DNA of 64,000 bases from Smallanthus sonchifolius (GCA_023525975.1 CM042046.1:42439501-42503500), one strand, 5' to 3'. Numbered from the stretch's first letter, positions 22,389 through 33,364 are shown. Numbers and translations: made by a program. Notes: generated by a model not told the origin, from the sequence alone.

Positions 22389-23085
22389 GGGAAAATTACC
22401 AAACTAGCCATTTGACCAATCCCATTTACCAAAACAACCTTTGACTTTTTTTTTTACCAAAATAGCCAAATTGGCGAAAAATTGCCATAAAATTTCACCG
22501 CAAATTTTCGCCAATTTTTTTTTTTTTTTTTTTCAAATTTTGTGGTACCGAATGGCGATTGGGTCTGGCGAAAATTTTGAAAATGTCAAAATTTTTGAAA
22601 AGTGGTGAATTTTTGAAAAATGGCGAAATTTTATAGAAAATGGCGAAATTTTTGAAAAATGGCGAAATTTTGAAAAATGGCGAAATTTTGAAAAAAGTGG
22701 CGAAAATTTGAAAAAAATGGCGAAAATTCAGAGAATCTTGAAAAAAGTGGCGAAAATTCAGAAAATCTTGAAAAAGTGGCGAAAATTTGAAAAAAGTGGC
22801 GAAAATTTCAGAAAAATGATGAAAATTCAGAGAATCTTTGAAAACTGGCGAAAATTTCAACTCTGACCGGATTTGACCAAAAGTGGCGAAAATTTGACCA
22901 AAAATGGCGAAAATTCAGAGAATATGGCGAAAATTTAAAGCGAAAATTCAGGGAATCTAGCGTTAGGATTTGACGTATTTTCGCCATTTATAGTATAAAT
23001 TCGTCATTCAAGCCATTCACGCCATTCACGCCAAATTTTCGTCATTCACTCCAAATTTTCGCCACTTTCATTTTCGCCAGTCTTC
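22389..23085. repeat. MULE left terminal inverted repeat and GGCGAAAATTT array
   Basis: After about 80 bp of terminal inverted repeat come roughly 20 copies of TGGCGAAAATTT and close variants, mostly 12-25 bp apart, with some in reverse (TTTTCGCCA at 22505, 22978 and 23055-23090). The right end has the same motif. This region gives a repetitive minus-strand ORF that is not a gene. Confidence 0.9.
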
Positions 23086-23257
23086 TCTCCTCGCAGTTTC
23101 ATTAAAAATGAATGTTAATATAAGTTCCCTTTTATTATTAACAGTTATTTTTCTTTATATTTAATATTTGATAAAATCTCATTTAAGTAATTGTATATAT
23201 ATTTGTTTATTTATACAGGAACATTATTATGCCGCCCAGGTGGCTATTAGATGTAAT

Positions 23258-25773
23258 ATGAAAATTGTTAAAGAAATTCGTGAAAAGTTAAAAAAATATT
23301 CAACTGCACTCATTATTTTTAGTAACACATGTTTTGGATATTGGTTAAAATGTGAATCTCTTAACAGTGAAGCATCATTAATTCATTTAATATTTCAAAC
23401 TCAAATATTAACTGATAATCCAGAAGTTGGCATAAACTTTTCAATCGGTGGCCGCACTTTAACTTTTGGTCCTAGAGAATTTTGTTTGATTACTGGTTTT
23501 AAATTTGGTGAATTTAAACCTCACATAAATTACCAAAGTCCTCCTTTTTTTAAAGAAAGGTTATTTGGTAGTCACAAAGTTAAGTCAGAAGATTTGTTAT
23601 ATATTTTTAAAAATGATTTGCTAACTTTAGAAGAGATGGATGCTGTTCGGGTTTGTTTGTTATTATTGGTTGAGGTCGGATTCAAAGGGTTAGAACCTAA
23701 AAATTTGTTGGATCCGTTTCTTTTAAAATTGGTTAATAATCTAGGGGCATGGAACGATTATCCATGGGGTTCTTATATTTGGAAATACACGTACCCACAT
23801 ATTCATAATGCCCTTTTTAAAAATAACAGAGACGATCGAAAACTAAAGCTAACATATAGCACCAAGGGATTTGTATGGGCATTTAAGGTTAGTATTTGTT
23901 TATTTTTATATAATGCATTATTTACTTTCATTTTATATTATATTAAGTTAATTAGTTTTATTTTTATAGATGTGGATATTTGAGATATTTCCGAAGATTG
24001 GGATGTTAATTGATAGGGACGGTTTTTTACCCCGTTGCCTTGGATGGAAAAAATCTAGCAGACTCACATGGGAACAACCAATTGCAATATTAGAGCGTTC
24101 TCATTTTGTTAGTTATCATTTACTTTAAATTATATTTTATGTAATGTTATATTCTTAACATTTATATTTTTGTTGTTAAATTTATCAGACTGGCTACGAG
24201 CCGATAGTAATTTCTCCTACACAATTAGAAGAACAACAACAATACTGGAAAGAGAGTTTTATCATTTTGGGTGATGGTGTAGATGATGATACATCAAAAT
24301 ATTTTAAAGAAAATCAATCGTCATCGAATGACGTTATCAGGAACATTTTGGACCGTTTACATGTATATTCTTTTCCATCTAATCTCATTAAATTTTTTCC
24401 TTATATAAATTGTTTTTAATTAAATATTATTTTATCTTATAGAAGGTAGAGACGCTGGTAGATAAAAATTATAGTAAAAATGATCATGCTGAATCAACGT
24501 CAAATAGAAATGATGACGTCTACACAACACCACCTTATGTAAGCGTATTTTCTTTATTTTAAATATTTATATCTTTGCTAACTTTGCTGTAATTTTTTTG
24601 ATTTAAGGCTGACCATATAAATATTCATGAAGAAAAGGTAAGATATTTATGATTTTAATAATTTCAGCTTTTTTGTATTTTTACATATTGTTATAATTAA
24701 TTATTTTACAGTCTTTTGGTCTAAACCGGGAAAAAAGGATATGCAAGACATCTGCTGTTTTGCTTTCACCGTTCGGGATCATTGAATCGACTCCTAATTT
24801 AAAGAAAGGAAAAAGCGCAATTATTAAAAATATTAGGAGTTTTTATAAAACTGGAAAGTGTTGTGAAACTTCTCTTACTATACCATCCATTATTGAGCCG
24901 TGCTTTTGGAAGAGTTTATTGGTTTTAGATGGGTCTGATGGCTGGCTAGAGTCGAACGTAAGCAATTTCTTTTATATAATAAAATAATTTTAGCTTTATT
25001 AATTTATTAATTTATTTAAAATTCATTTACTAACAGCATCTTCTGGCTTGGGAGACTTACTTGTACAATTGTAGACCGGTAGATTCACGTTGGTCAATTT
25101 TATCTACTGAATTTCATTATCATTTATTAAGAGGCGAGAAGTGTTTCTCATTAGGGGATGGAACATACTCTCCATATCCTGCCAGTTGGACTGTTGATGA
25201 TGTAATGAATTTTATTTAATAATAATATTATTATTATTAACAAATTGTTAAATATATTTTTCTCTATGTTTGTAGTTTTACATTCCAGTGAATGTAGAAA
25301 AATCACATTGGTTCCTAACACATGTGAACACATCAACATGGACTATAACAGTATATAACAGGTTATAATCTTAAATATTTTTAATTAAGTTTTATTACTT
25401 AATAATAAAAAATTGACATTATTTTTTCTACAGTTTGCAAAACATTTATGTTGAAGAGACCGATACATTGTTGGAGCGTTTGCAGTTTCTTATTCCTAAT
25501 TGGTTATGATACACCCAATTTTTCCATAATCGCAATATGACTGAACGACTGATGCCATTGAAGAGGGTAATACCACCTAACGTGCCTCAACAAAGCCCCG
25601 GGTCCGGAGATTGTGGTGTTTGGGTGTGTATTTTTATGGAACGGTTAATCAATGGACGCGTCTTAAATCCACAGGAGGACACTCAAGAAACTGCAGCAGA
25701 ATTTCGCAAACAAATAGCAATATTATGTTATAATAATATAACCAAAGAGTTTGTTGTTAAAAAAAATAGTTAA
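23258..25773 (+). pseudogene. DUF1985-Ulp1 (C48) protease gene of the MULE, with one nonsense codon
   Basis: Nine exons fit GT..AG and phase: 23258-23887, 23970-24107, 24189-24362, 24443-24538, 24608-24637, 24712-24957, 25037-25201, 25276-25361, 25434-25773 (635 codons). Residues about 20-210 look like DUF1985 (NTCFGYWL, FGPREFCLITGF). The C-terminal third is a Ulp1-type cysteine protease with SHWFL (His) and SGDCGVWVC (Cys). The usual Asp after the strand is Asn here (ITVYNS, split by an intron). A TGA at 25507-25509 cuts the catalytic Cys off. Known relatives are Ulp1 genes carried by plant MULEs. An upstream in-frame start at 23231 (MPPRW) would need a frame change. Confidence 0.85.
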
Positions 25774-25850
25774 ATGTAACATTTGTTTGATTTTAATATT
25801 ATTATGTTTTATTTTTTTTATGCTTGTATTTTAGGTTATAAATATACATC

Positions 25851-26354
25851 TTGTGGTTCCATTTGGTGGTCATGGCGGATCATAACCACATTCACATTCA
25901 CTTTACTATTAACATAAATATTCAAGAACATAACCCTCGTCCAAATGATGAAGAACATAACCCTCATCAAAATGATGAAGAACATAACCCTCGTCCAAAT
26001 GATGAAGAACATAACCCTCATCAAAATGATGAAGAACATAACCCTCGTCCAAATGATGAACAACATAACCCTCGTCAAAATGATGAAGAACATAACCCTC
26101 GTCCAACCGCTCAACAACATAACACTCCTCTTGTTGTGCAACAACATAACCAAAGTCCAATGCAACGAACAAATCATCCAATTCCAGTACCTGTCCAACC
26201 TACAAACCCTCAAGAAACAACCAATTCTTCACCAGATTTTGATGAGGATTGGGATTTTAAATTTAGGGTAAGGCAATTTCGACGTCAACAACGACGTGAA
26301 GAATTTGGCTACTCCTGTTCAGATGACTCCGATTACTCCACTGACTCGGAATAA
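25851..26354 (+). CDS. Repeat-containing acidic/His-Asn-Pro protein, possible last exon of the Ulp1 gene
   Basis: This is an open frame of 167 codons downstream of the protease exon. Residues about 25-88 are seven copies of a 9-residue unit alternating EEHNPRPND and EEHNPHQND. Then comes a Gln/Pro-rich part, a basic stretch (FRRQQRREEF) and an acidic tail ending DSDYSTDSE. A splice-acceptor-like tattttag precedes the frame at 25834, so it may be spliced on to the gene upstream. I do not recognise a family. Confidence 0.45.
   Translation: MWFHLVVMADHNHIHIHFTININIQEHNPRPNDEEHNPHQNDEEHNPRPNDEEHNPHQNDEEHNPRPNDEQHNPRQNDEEHNPRPTAQQHNTPLVVQQHNQSPMQRTNHPIPVPVQPTNPQETTNSSPDFDEDWDFKFRVRQFRRQQRREEFGYSCSDDSDYSTDSE
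25921..26116. repeat. 27-bp tandem repeat with 54-bp higher order
   Basis: The unit gaagaacataaccctcgtcc + aaatgat alternates with a version reading catcaaaatgat, so every second copy is more alike. There are about seven copies, all in frame with the ORF. Confidence 0.9.
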
Positions 26355-26597
26355 TATTTTCATGTAATTTTATTTATGTTTTATTTTATTATGTTATAAT
26401 GTATTGTTAGTTTTGTAATTTTAGGTTTAATTAAGTTTTAATCCTACGTTTAATTACGTTTTAATCTTATGTTTGTAATTCAAAGACAAAATTCTTCTCA
26501 TAAATTTGTAATTCAAGGACAAAATAATTTAAAAAACAGATAAAATTAATATATTTAGTCTGTTGACGATTACATTACAAAAGTTAACATAATACGA
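26355..26597. other. 3' flank of the plus-strand MULE genes
   Basis: T-rich sequence with repeated phrases taattaagttttaatcctacg and taattacgttttaatcttatg. Probably 3' untranslated and spacer DNA. Confidence 0.35.
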
Positions 26598-26790
26598 TAG
26601 AACCTCAACTACTAGGGGGAAACCTCATCTTTTAGGGGGAGAACGTCAACTTTAGGGGGGGATCCGCAGCTACATGGATGGGAACCACAGCTTCTGGGTG
26701 GTGATCCGCAGCTTCATGGGGGGGATCCACAGCTTCATGGGGGCGAACCCCAGTTACTTGGAAGCATATCCCAGCTTCAACTACCCTTCA
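26598..26790. repeat. G-rich minisatellite between convergent MULE genes
   Basis: Six to seven copies of a degenerate 28-36 bp unit built on GGGGGGATCCGCAGCTTCATG occur, for example at 26640, 26692, 26719 and 26745. It lies between the plus-strand and minus-strand gene blocks. Confidence 0.7.
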
Positions 26791-27174
26791 ACGAAGTCTG
26801 CAGTTTTATTATATTTCCGAGTACACCGATTCCAACGAAGTCTAAAGTAAACAAGTAAATAAATCTGGAGGTTTTTTAGTAGTGTGTGTGTGTTTTATAT
26901 ATGAAAAAAAAACAAGTATAAGGCCATGGGTAGTATGATGGTTCATAGTATAGCATATAATGGTTTGGAAATGATGGTTTGGAACATGATTCAGCCTTCT
27001 TAATATAGGCATGTTTTTTTAATAAATTAAAAATAAAATCTACTGTTGTGTACATGGGTAAACATTAAGACAATAATTTCATTAAAACAAAATATTTTTT
27101 AACATAACTTGACAACATCACAAGAAATAAACATAATATTAAAACATAAGTTGACAACATCACAAGAAATAACC
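26791..27174. other. Spacer inside the MULE
   Basis: AT-rich. The phrase cacaagaaataa occurs twice, with flanking acataa..ttgacaacat, 50 bp apart at 27115-27170. No gene seen. Confidence 0.4.
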
Positions 27175-28194
27175 CTAACGTGGCAAACAACGCCAGAAAT
27201 AAAACTGATCTGCCGTAAACCGTCGGTAAAACTTACATTTCTGTTTAAATTCGCCATTTATATTCAATGGTTTACCGGTTACTAGATGTTCCATTAGCAT
27301 ACAAACAAACACCCCTTCATTACCAACCAAGTCTTCATGTGACTGAACAAATGCTTCATTAACTTCGTACGACATAACCATTTCAGAGTATCCAGTCTTT
27401 TTCCAATAACCAATGTTAACCAATAAAGCTGTGAAATATACTGAGATTTTCATTAGTTTCGGGTGAATTAACCGTAAATATGTATCACCAGAGACGTTTT
27501 CACTCCAATAAGATACCATATTTAATGTCCTCATATCAACTCGAACAAATAACCATTCCTGATTTTGGATTGGTATAGGAAAATAGACATAGTCTACCTC
27601 CCAAAATAGGGTAAAACAGTTTAATTTTTCATTAGCATAAGAAATTACGTTTTTGTTAGGTGAGTCTAACAGAAAATTATAAAACTGCGGTGGTAATATT
27701 GTCCACCGCATTTCGGAGGATACCCCACTGGCGAGTTCCCTATTTCTCCATTTCATCAATCTTCCAACCCAGCCTTCTAAGTGCTGTAAAAAATAATCAT
27801 ATTAGAAAAATAATATTTTCCAAAAAAAATAAGTTATAATAAAATTTAAATTGTTTTTTACTTCTGGTAAGAGATAACCGTTGTTACGAAACCCTAAAAG
27901 ACTACCCCAAAAACTTTTGTCAAGCTTTGCCTCTCTAAAGAAAACAGCGGAATAACAAAACGGTTTGTCCCCGTGATTGTAGAAATCAAGAATAGTTTCT
28001 GACCAATTATGAGACTCATCGTCTGGAATTGCCCATATATTTCGTGGACGCTGAAAGTTATCTGGTCGAGCAACAGCTGGGTTCTGTTGCTCGGATGATG
28101 AAGATCCCTTGGTGTTCTTTGGGCGCCTCCATTTATCAAGTATCCAGCTTGACGGTTTACGAATTGGTTGAGAATTATATTGATCATCACCCAT
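27175..28194 (-). CDS. Ulp1-like protein lacking catalytic residues (MULE gene B)
   Basis: Two exons (28194-27862 and 27783-27175) with one in-phase intron give 313 residues without a stop. The order FWGSLLGFRNNGYL, then HLEGWVGRLMKWR, WTILPPQFYNFL, VYFPIPIQ and GVFVCMLMEHLV parallels the C48 domain of the protease gene in the same element (HLLAWETYLYNC, WSILSTEFHYHL, FYIPVNVE, GVWVCIFMERLI). The catalytic His is replaced (QEWLF for SHWFL), the Asp site is Trp (SYWSE), and the Cys is Glu (GNEGVFVC for GDCGVWVC). A working peptidase is therefore excluded. An open frame with splice sites suggests it was kept for another role, such as binding SUMO or the transposase, but that is inference. Confidence 0.8.
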
Positions 28195-28330
28195 TATGTG
28201 TTGAATGATACTTAGATGTTTAATGAGAGTTATTGGTGAATGATAGTTGGTATTATAGATGATATTTGAAATTATTTTTTCTTACTACAAGGAATAATAA
28301 TATAATAACATAAATAGAAATATTTATTTC

Positions 28331-29411
28331 TTACTGCAATATTCGCATAGCATATAATTCATCAGCCATATATCGTCTATATCTCATACAAGCATCTTGT
28401 ATATTCATTTCTTGCCACGACAATGACCTATTTATTACCAATCTACGCAATAACATACAAATTACCACCCCAGAATCTGGACCAATATGACCACCATTTG
28501 GAGGCCATACACTTTGACCTGACATTGGTAATTCAAGGGGTTCGTTTTCAAGAAATATTTGTTGCTCCGATTGTTCAAAATATGATATACGTTGTAGAAA
28601 CCATATAAAGCTATCCACAAATTGCACATAAATTTGGTGGACATGACGATGAATGCACCATGAATCACTGCAGGTGTTTGGACGACATTCATATGGAAAA
28701 AATACATGAATCTCTAGTCTCTCCATATTAATCTGAAAAAGATACCAATTTATGTCGTCATCTGTTATCGGTAAGTATACCTGTAAATAATAAAAACAAT
28801 TAACTTATTGTTGTTCAATAGTGTCAATTAAATAAATAAATATTAATTTACCGTATCAACCTCCCATAATGGGGGATATAGTCTGTTTGTCCCATTTCCA
28901 TATTGGAGGGCATCAACCGACCCATCATAAACTAGGTGATAAAATTCTGACGGTAAGATAGTCCAATGATCGGTTGATTGGTGTAAGGCATCTGTCCTTT
29001 GTATTTCATCTAACCTCCAAAACATAAGTCTGTTTGTCCAAGCACGAACATGCTGTAATTTAAAATTTTCCATTAATTAAATTACAAAAAACGTATATAC
29101 GACAAATATATGTATTAAAAACTTACAATTGACTCTATATAACCGTTTCCAGAATACCCTAAGAGGGTACCCCAAAAATCTCTGTTAAGTACAGTAACGC
29201 CCATACAACGAACCCTGCACCATTCTGAATCTCCGTTGTAGAAGAATTGGAAAACATTTCTTGAGCAGTTCAAACCTGTCTGGAAATAATGGTTCTCAAC
29301 CGGTGACGGAATGTTGTCGGCTATGATCGGATCATTTGAAAATGACTCATTCAAACGTCTTGTGTTTCTTCTACTTCTACTGTTGGTGATGTCTCTTACG
29401 TTAGAAGACAT
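28331..29411 (-). CDS. Ulp1-like protein lacking catalytic residues (MULE gene C)
   Basis: Three exons (29411-29127, 29052-28852, 28780-28331), all joined in phase, give 311 residues. It is a tandem paralogue of gene B: FWGTLLGYSGNGYI, HVRAWTNRLMFWR, WTILPSEFYHLV, VYLPITDDD, GVVICMLLRRLV. The catalytic His is Asn (DINWYLF), the Asp site is lost (VFFPYE), and the Cys is Ser (GPDSGVVIC). A basic N-terminus (NSRSRRNTRRLN) could mediate nuclear import or DNA contact. It reads in the same direction as gene B and the transposase. No stop or frameshift is seen. Confidence 0.8.
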
Positions 29412-29518
29412 GTTATATTCTCAATAGTGTTGTGAAAGAAATAGTCATTTGTGTTGTTGTATTTATAGGGATGCATGTCAAATAATTTACGGGGGACAAG
29501 AAAACAAAAAATGTGAAA

Positions 29519-30085
29519 CAACCAAATTTTAGCGCTGATAACTCCCCTATATAAACTCCGTTTGGAACACGGGTAGGTTCGTTGAGTAGACCTCACGTGA
29601 TATTACGGGGACAAGAAAACAAAAAGTATTATTTTAAATTCTAAAATATAATTTTATGACTCCTAAGATAGAGAAAATGTGTTTTGAAAAGTAGAATTAT
29701 CTTGAGTTTTAATGTCAAACAACCAACTTTAAGCGCTGATAACTCCCCTGTATAAACTCCGTTTGGAACACGGGTAGGTTCGTTGAGTAGACCTCACGTG
29801 ATATTACGGGGACAAGAAAACAAAAAGTATTATTTTAACTTCTAAAATATAATTTTATGACTCCTAAGATAGAGAAAATGTGTTTTGAAAAGTAGAATTA
29901 TCTTGAGTTTTAATGTCAAACAACCAACTTTAAGCGCTGATAACTCCCCTGTATAAACTCCGTTTGGAACACGGTTAGGTTCGTTGAGTAGACCTCATGT
30001 GATATTACGGGGACAAGAAAACAAAAAGTATTATTTTAACTTGTAAAATATAATTTTATGACTCCAAAGATAGAGAAAATGTGTT
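29519..30085. repeat. 201-bp tandem triplication
   Basis: Copies start at 29519, 29720 and 29921. The period is exactly 201 bp, identity is very high, and the third copy is shortened. Each holds AGCGCTGATAACTCCCC, a TATAAA-like tataaactccg, and tcacgtgatattacggggac. It lies between the start of gene C and the 3' end of the transposase gene, so it may contain promoter or terminator units of minus-strand genes. Confidence 0.92.
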
Positions 30086-30170
30086 TAGTAACATAACATA
30101 ACACAATCTTAATAATAAAATTTAACAACATTTTCAATAATAATAATACAACATAACATAGTTTTTGTCA

Positions 30171-32683
30171 CTAAGGATCATTTAGATCAAAGTCAATTTT
30201 TTGTGATCCCTGGCCTGTTGTATCGATGATATAATCATTAAAATTTTCAGGATCGACATAAACATTTGGTTGGGTTTGAGGGTTGTGTCCTCCAGCTCTC
30301 CCTCTAGATAATAGTTGTGATGGATTGGGCTGATTACAACTAACACAAGTATGCCCTTCATTACGACATCGGGTGCAAAACGGCGGTGTTACAACCTCTC
30401 CAACTGATGGTATACGTCTATTTTCACGTGGTCGACCGGCCTGTCTTTTATTCATGAGTGGTGGTTGAATTGGAAAATAGTCTTGTGGAATCTCCCATTC
30501 TGTTTGATCAGGAAGAGGATTTACTATCTCTTGATACGTCCCACGATAAAACTCTGTTGAAAACCAATTCAAAGCCCAATGACTACAATCTGTTTGATTT
30601 AGATATCTCGAAACACAAATTACGTGACCACAAGGTAAACCAGAGAGTTGCCACTGATTACATGTACAAGTTCTATTACCCAAATCGACTACACCTTTTT
30701 TCCCTCCGTCATCAACCTCAAACTTGTTTTGATCAATACCACTAACTCTCCATGACCCACTTTTTGAAATTCTTTTACTAATTTTACCCTGACCGTACTT
30801 GGTAAGTGGGTGTTGATTGTTAGCTATTAAAAAAAATAAACATAAATTAGTAACTAACAAATATGTTAAAAAAATAAAATAAAAATAAATTAGTAACTAA
30901 CAAATGATTTAAATAAATTATTACCTCCAACCTGTCGACGAGTATAGTACCAGTTCTGTAAGCTTTCACGAAAAAATTCAATAAGTTTAATTATTGGTAG
31001 TTTTCGGGCATTAACCGACAAGGCGTTAATTGACTCTGCACTGTTAGATGTCATAACATTATAGCGTTGTCCAGAGCTGTGTGCTCTAGCCCATTTTTCA
31101 AAACCAATATTAACAAGAGTATTTTAAATATTTGGACCTGCAGCACATATTAGCCGCATACCCTCATTAAACTCGGAAACTCTGTAAGCTTTACAAGTTT
31201 TCCACCATAAACATTCAAATGTTTTTTTGGACCTTGCCTTTGTGTTTAAGTTCATCATAAGATGCCGACAGCAGAGACCATGATAAGCATGGGGAAAAAC
31301 GTCCCTAATTGCCTGAGCAATTGATGCAGCCCTATCTGATATGATCGCCAAATTTGGATTTTCGCCAATACAATCCTTAAGTCTTGACAAAAACCACGAC
31401 CATGATTCACCACTTTCAGTTTTACCAACACCGTATGCGATCGGAAGGATTTGATTGTTTCCATCCATGCCGACCGCTAGAAACATAGTGCCTAAAAACT
31501 TTCCTTTTAAATGTGCTCCATCAATAATTACCAACGGTCGTAAATAACCGATGAAACTTCGAATCTGTATATAAAAATATTTTTATTAGAACTTTTAAAA
31601 CAATGAAAAATATTTTTTTAAAATATAATAATTTAAAAAATTCACTTACCGCCACACCAAGGGCAATAAAAAACATTTCAAATCTTCCGGCTGCGTCCGT
31701 TAATGTGTGGGTAACTGTACCCGGGTTCGTCTTTTTCAAATTATGACAGTAAACTGGGAGCCTAGCAAACGAATCCTCAGGGGAACCGGTCAATAGTTCA
31801 AGCGCAAAAGATTTTGCTCTCCAACCTTGAGAGTAAGATATATCAATTTTGTATTTCTCTTTAATATCTGTAACGATATCATTCGGCCGGTATATCCTCC
31901 CGCTATCTTTGAATTGATCTTTTATCAAGTTACCCAAGACCTTTTTATTGGCTTGACGTATATGAGGATACGTCTGAGTCCTTGAACATGTGTGTTGATC
32001 TTTAAAGTATCTCACTTGGAAAACGTCGGTGTTTTCAATCATATACGCCCTTATACGCCACTCACAACCATCATTTAGACATGAAGCCTCAAATCGGGTT
32101 TTCGAAAATCTGTCAACTTTATATTCAAAACATTCAGTAATGCAAATTTTACCCAGTTCGAGTTTTAATTCTTCTTTGTTTTTAAAAATACGACCCTCAG
32201 AAATATGTGAAGAGTGTGAGTTAAGAACTTTTACTTCGTTTGTTGTACGATCAAACAATGACTCGGACATAGACCAAAAAACGTTAGCTACAACATTAGA
32301 CTCCGAAGAAGACACTGGAACTTTAAAATCAACAGGAGTTTCATTAGACGGAACAGCTGAACTACTACCCACACCAGATTCTTCAGTAACGTACAAAGAC
32401 AACAATTCATTTGGTTGATTTAAAACAACATTTAAAAAAAATAAAACATCATGATCATCCAATAGATCAATTGGATGTGTGTAAGTAGACATTTTATAAG
32501 AAAAACGAATTTCATTGCTAAAACCACATTTTTCACAAATAAGATTTTTCAAACCCACGTAACTAATATTACTAGGAACACAAAAAACACGTCGCAAACA
32601 TTTTTTTTTAAAGGAACATACTCCTCAACACCGTTAACAAAATCCCATTTTCCACTGATACATAAAATAATATTACAAGACAT
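30171..32683 (-). pseudogene. MURA-like transposase of the MULE, two lesions
   Basis: Exons 32683-31650, 31564-30925 and 30823-30171 (introns GT..AG, in phase) would give about 775 residues. Domains in order: N-terminal MuDR-type region (MSCNIILCISG, DLLDDHDVLFFL), a zinc-binding FLYWCH/FAR1-like part with CEWRIRAYM and HTC, the MULE DDE core (VIIDGAHLKGKFLG, AIISDRA, SNSAESIN), a SWIM zinc finger CTCNQWQLSGLPCGH, and a C-terminal CX2CX4HX4C knuckle (CTRCRNEGHTCVSC). A lost base in an A run (32601-32609) shifts the frame after codon 27. A TAA at 31124-31126 interrupts the core. It acts in the nucleus on the element's terminal repeats when intact. Everything else is well kept, so decay is recent. 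Confidence 0.93.
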
Positions 32684-33029
32684 TACTTAAAAATATGTTG
32701 TAAGTTGATGGATAAAATGATGAATTTTATAAAGTGGATAAGTGAAGAAAATGTTTAAGTAGATGGAATGTGAAAGAAATGAATGGTAGGGAGGGATATA
32801 AATATTTGATGAAGTTTGTTAGATAAGTGGAGAAAAAATCAATGGTATGAAGGGATATAAATATTTGATGAAGTTTGTTTGATAAGTGGTGAAAAAATGA
32901 AGGGTAGGGAGATGTATAAATATTTTTTAAAAAAATAATATTTTATTAAAATTCGTTTTTTAAATAAAAATTATACTTTATTATTTTACAAAAATTGAAA
33001 AAAATAATAGTTGAAAAAAATTTAAATAG
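32684..33029. other. Upstream region of the transposase gene
   Basis: It contains three near-copies of ggtagggagggatataaatatttgatgaagtttg-type sequence about 60 bp apart (32788-32930). Each includes gataTATAAATAt on the plus strand. Promoter elements for the minus-strand transposase are expected here, but none is clear. Confidence 0.5.
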
Positions 33030-33355
33030 TAAAAAAGGCGAAAATTTAAAAAATTAAAAAAATAATAATATTTTAATATTAAAAATTAAATTATAATTTA
33101 ATAATAAATGGCGAAAAAATATGGGATATTTTCGCCATTTTTCAAAATGGCGAAAATTCTATAAATTCTGACTTTTTTTTGGCGAAAAATCAAATTTTTA
33201 GCGAAAATTTGGCTCAAATTTTCGCTGTTGGCGAAAATATTTTCGCCATTTTGACAAATGGCACGACCTGATTGGTTGGCTATTTTGGTAAAAAAAAAGT
33301 CAAAGGCTGTTTTGGTAAATAGGATTGGTCAAATGGCTAGTTTGGTAAATATCCC
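33030..33355. repeat. MULE right terminal inverted repeat and GGCGAAAATTT motifs
   Basis: At least seven copies of GGCGAAAAT/ATTTTCGCC (33038-33252) precede the terminal repeat. The last about 85 bp mirror the left end: aaaaaaagtcaaaggctgtt, attggtcaaatggctagttt, ggtaaatatccc. Confidence 0.9.
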
Positions 33356-33364
33356 ATTTTAAAA

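Larger units (their letters stand above)
22389..33355. mobile_element. Complete Mutator-like element (MULE), 10,967 bp, with transposase and three Ulp1-like genes
   Basis: The termini GGGAAAATTACCAAACTAGC (left) and, reversed, GGGATATTTACCAAACTAGC (right) begin inverted repeats alike over about 80 bp. The element is flanked by a perfect 9-bp direct repeat ATTTTAAAA (22380-22388 and 33356-33364), the size made by Mutator transposases. Gene order: DUF1985+Ulp1 (plus), repeat ORF (plus), two Ulp1-like genes (minus), MURA-like transposase (minus). All four main genes have introns that keep frame. The transposase and the first Ulp1 gene carry disabling changes; the two other genes do not. Confidence 0.95.

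Noticed and set aside
22495..22860. 121-codon minus-strand frame rich in Phe, Lys and Ser
   Set aside because: It is the antisense of the GGCGAAAATTT array at the MULE end.
25836..26271. Several long frames in both strands over the 27-bp repeat
   Set aside because: Repeats with a period divisible by three keep all frames open. Only the plus-strand frame with varied ends and gene-like position was kept.
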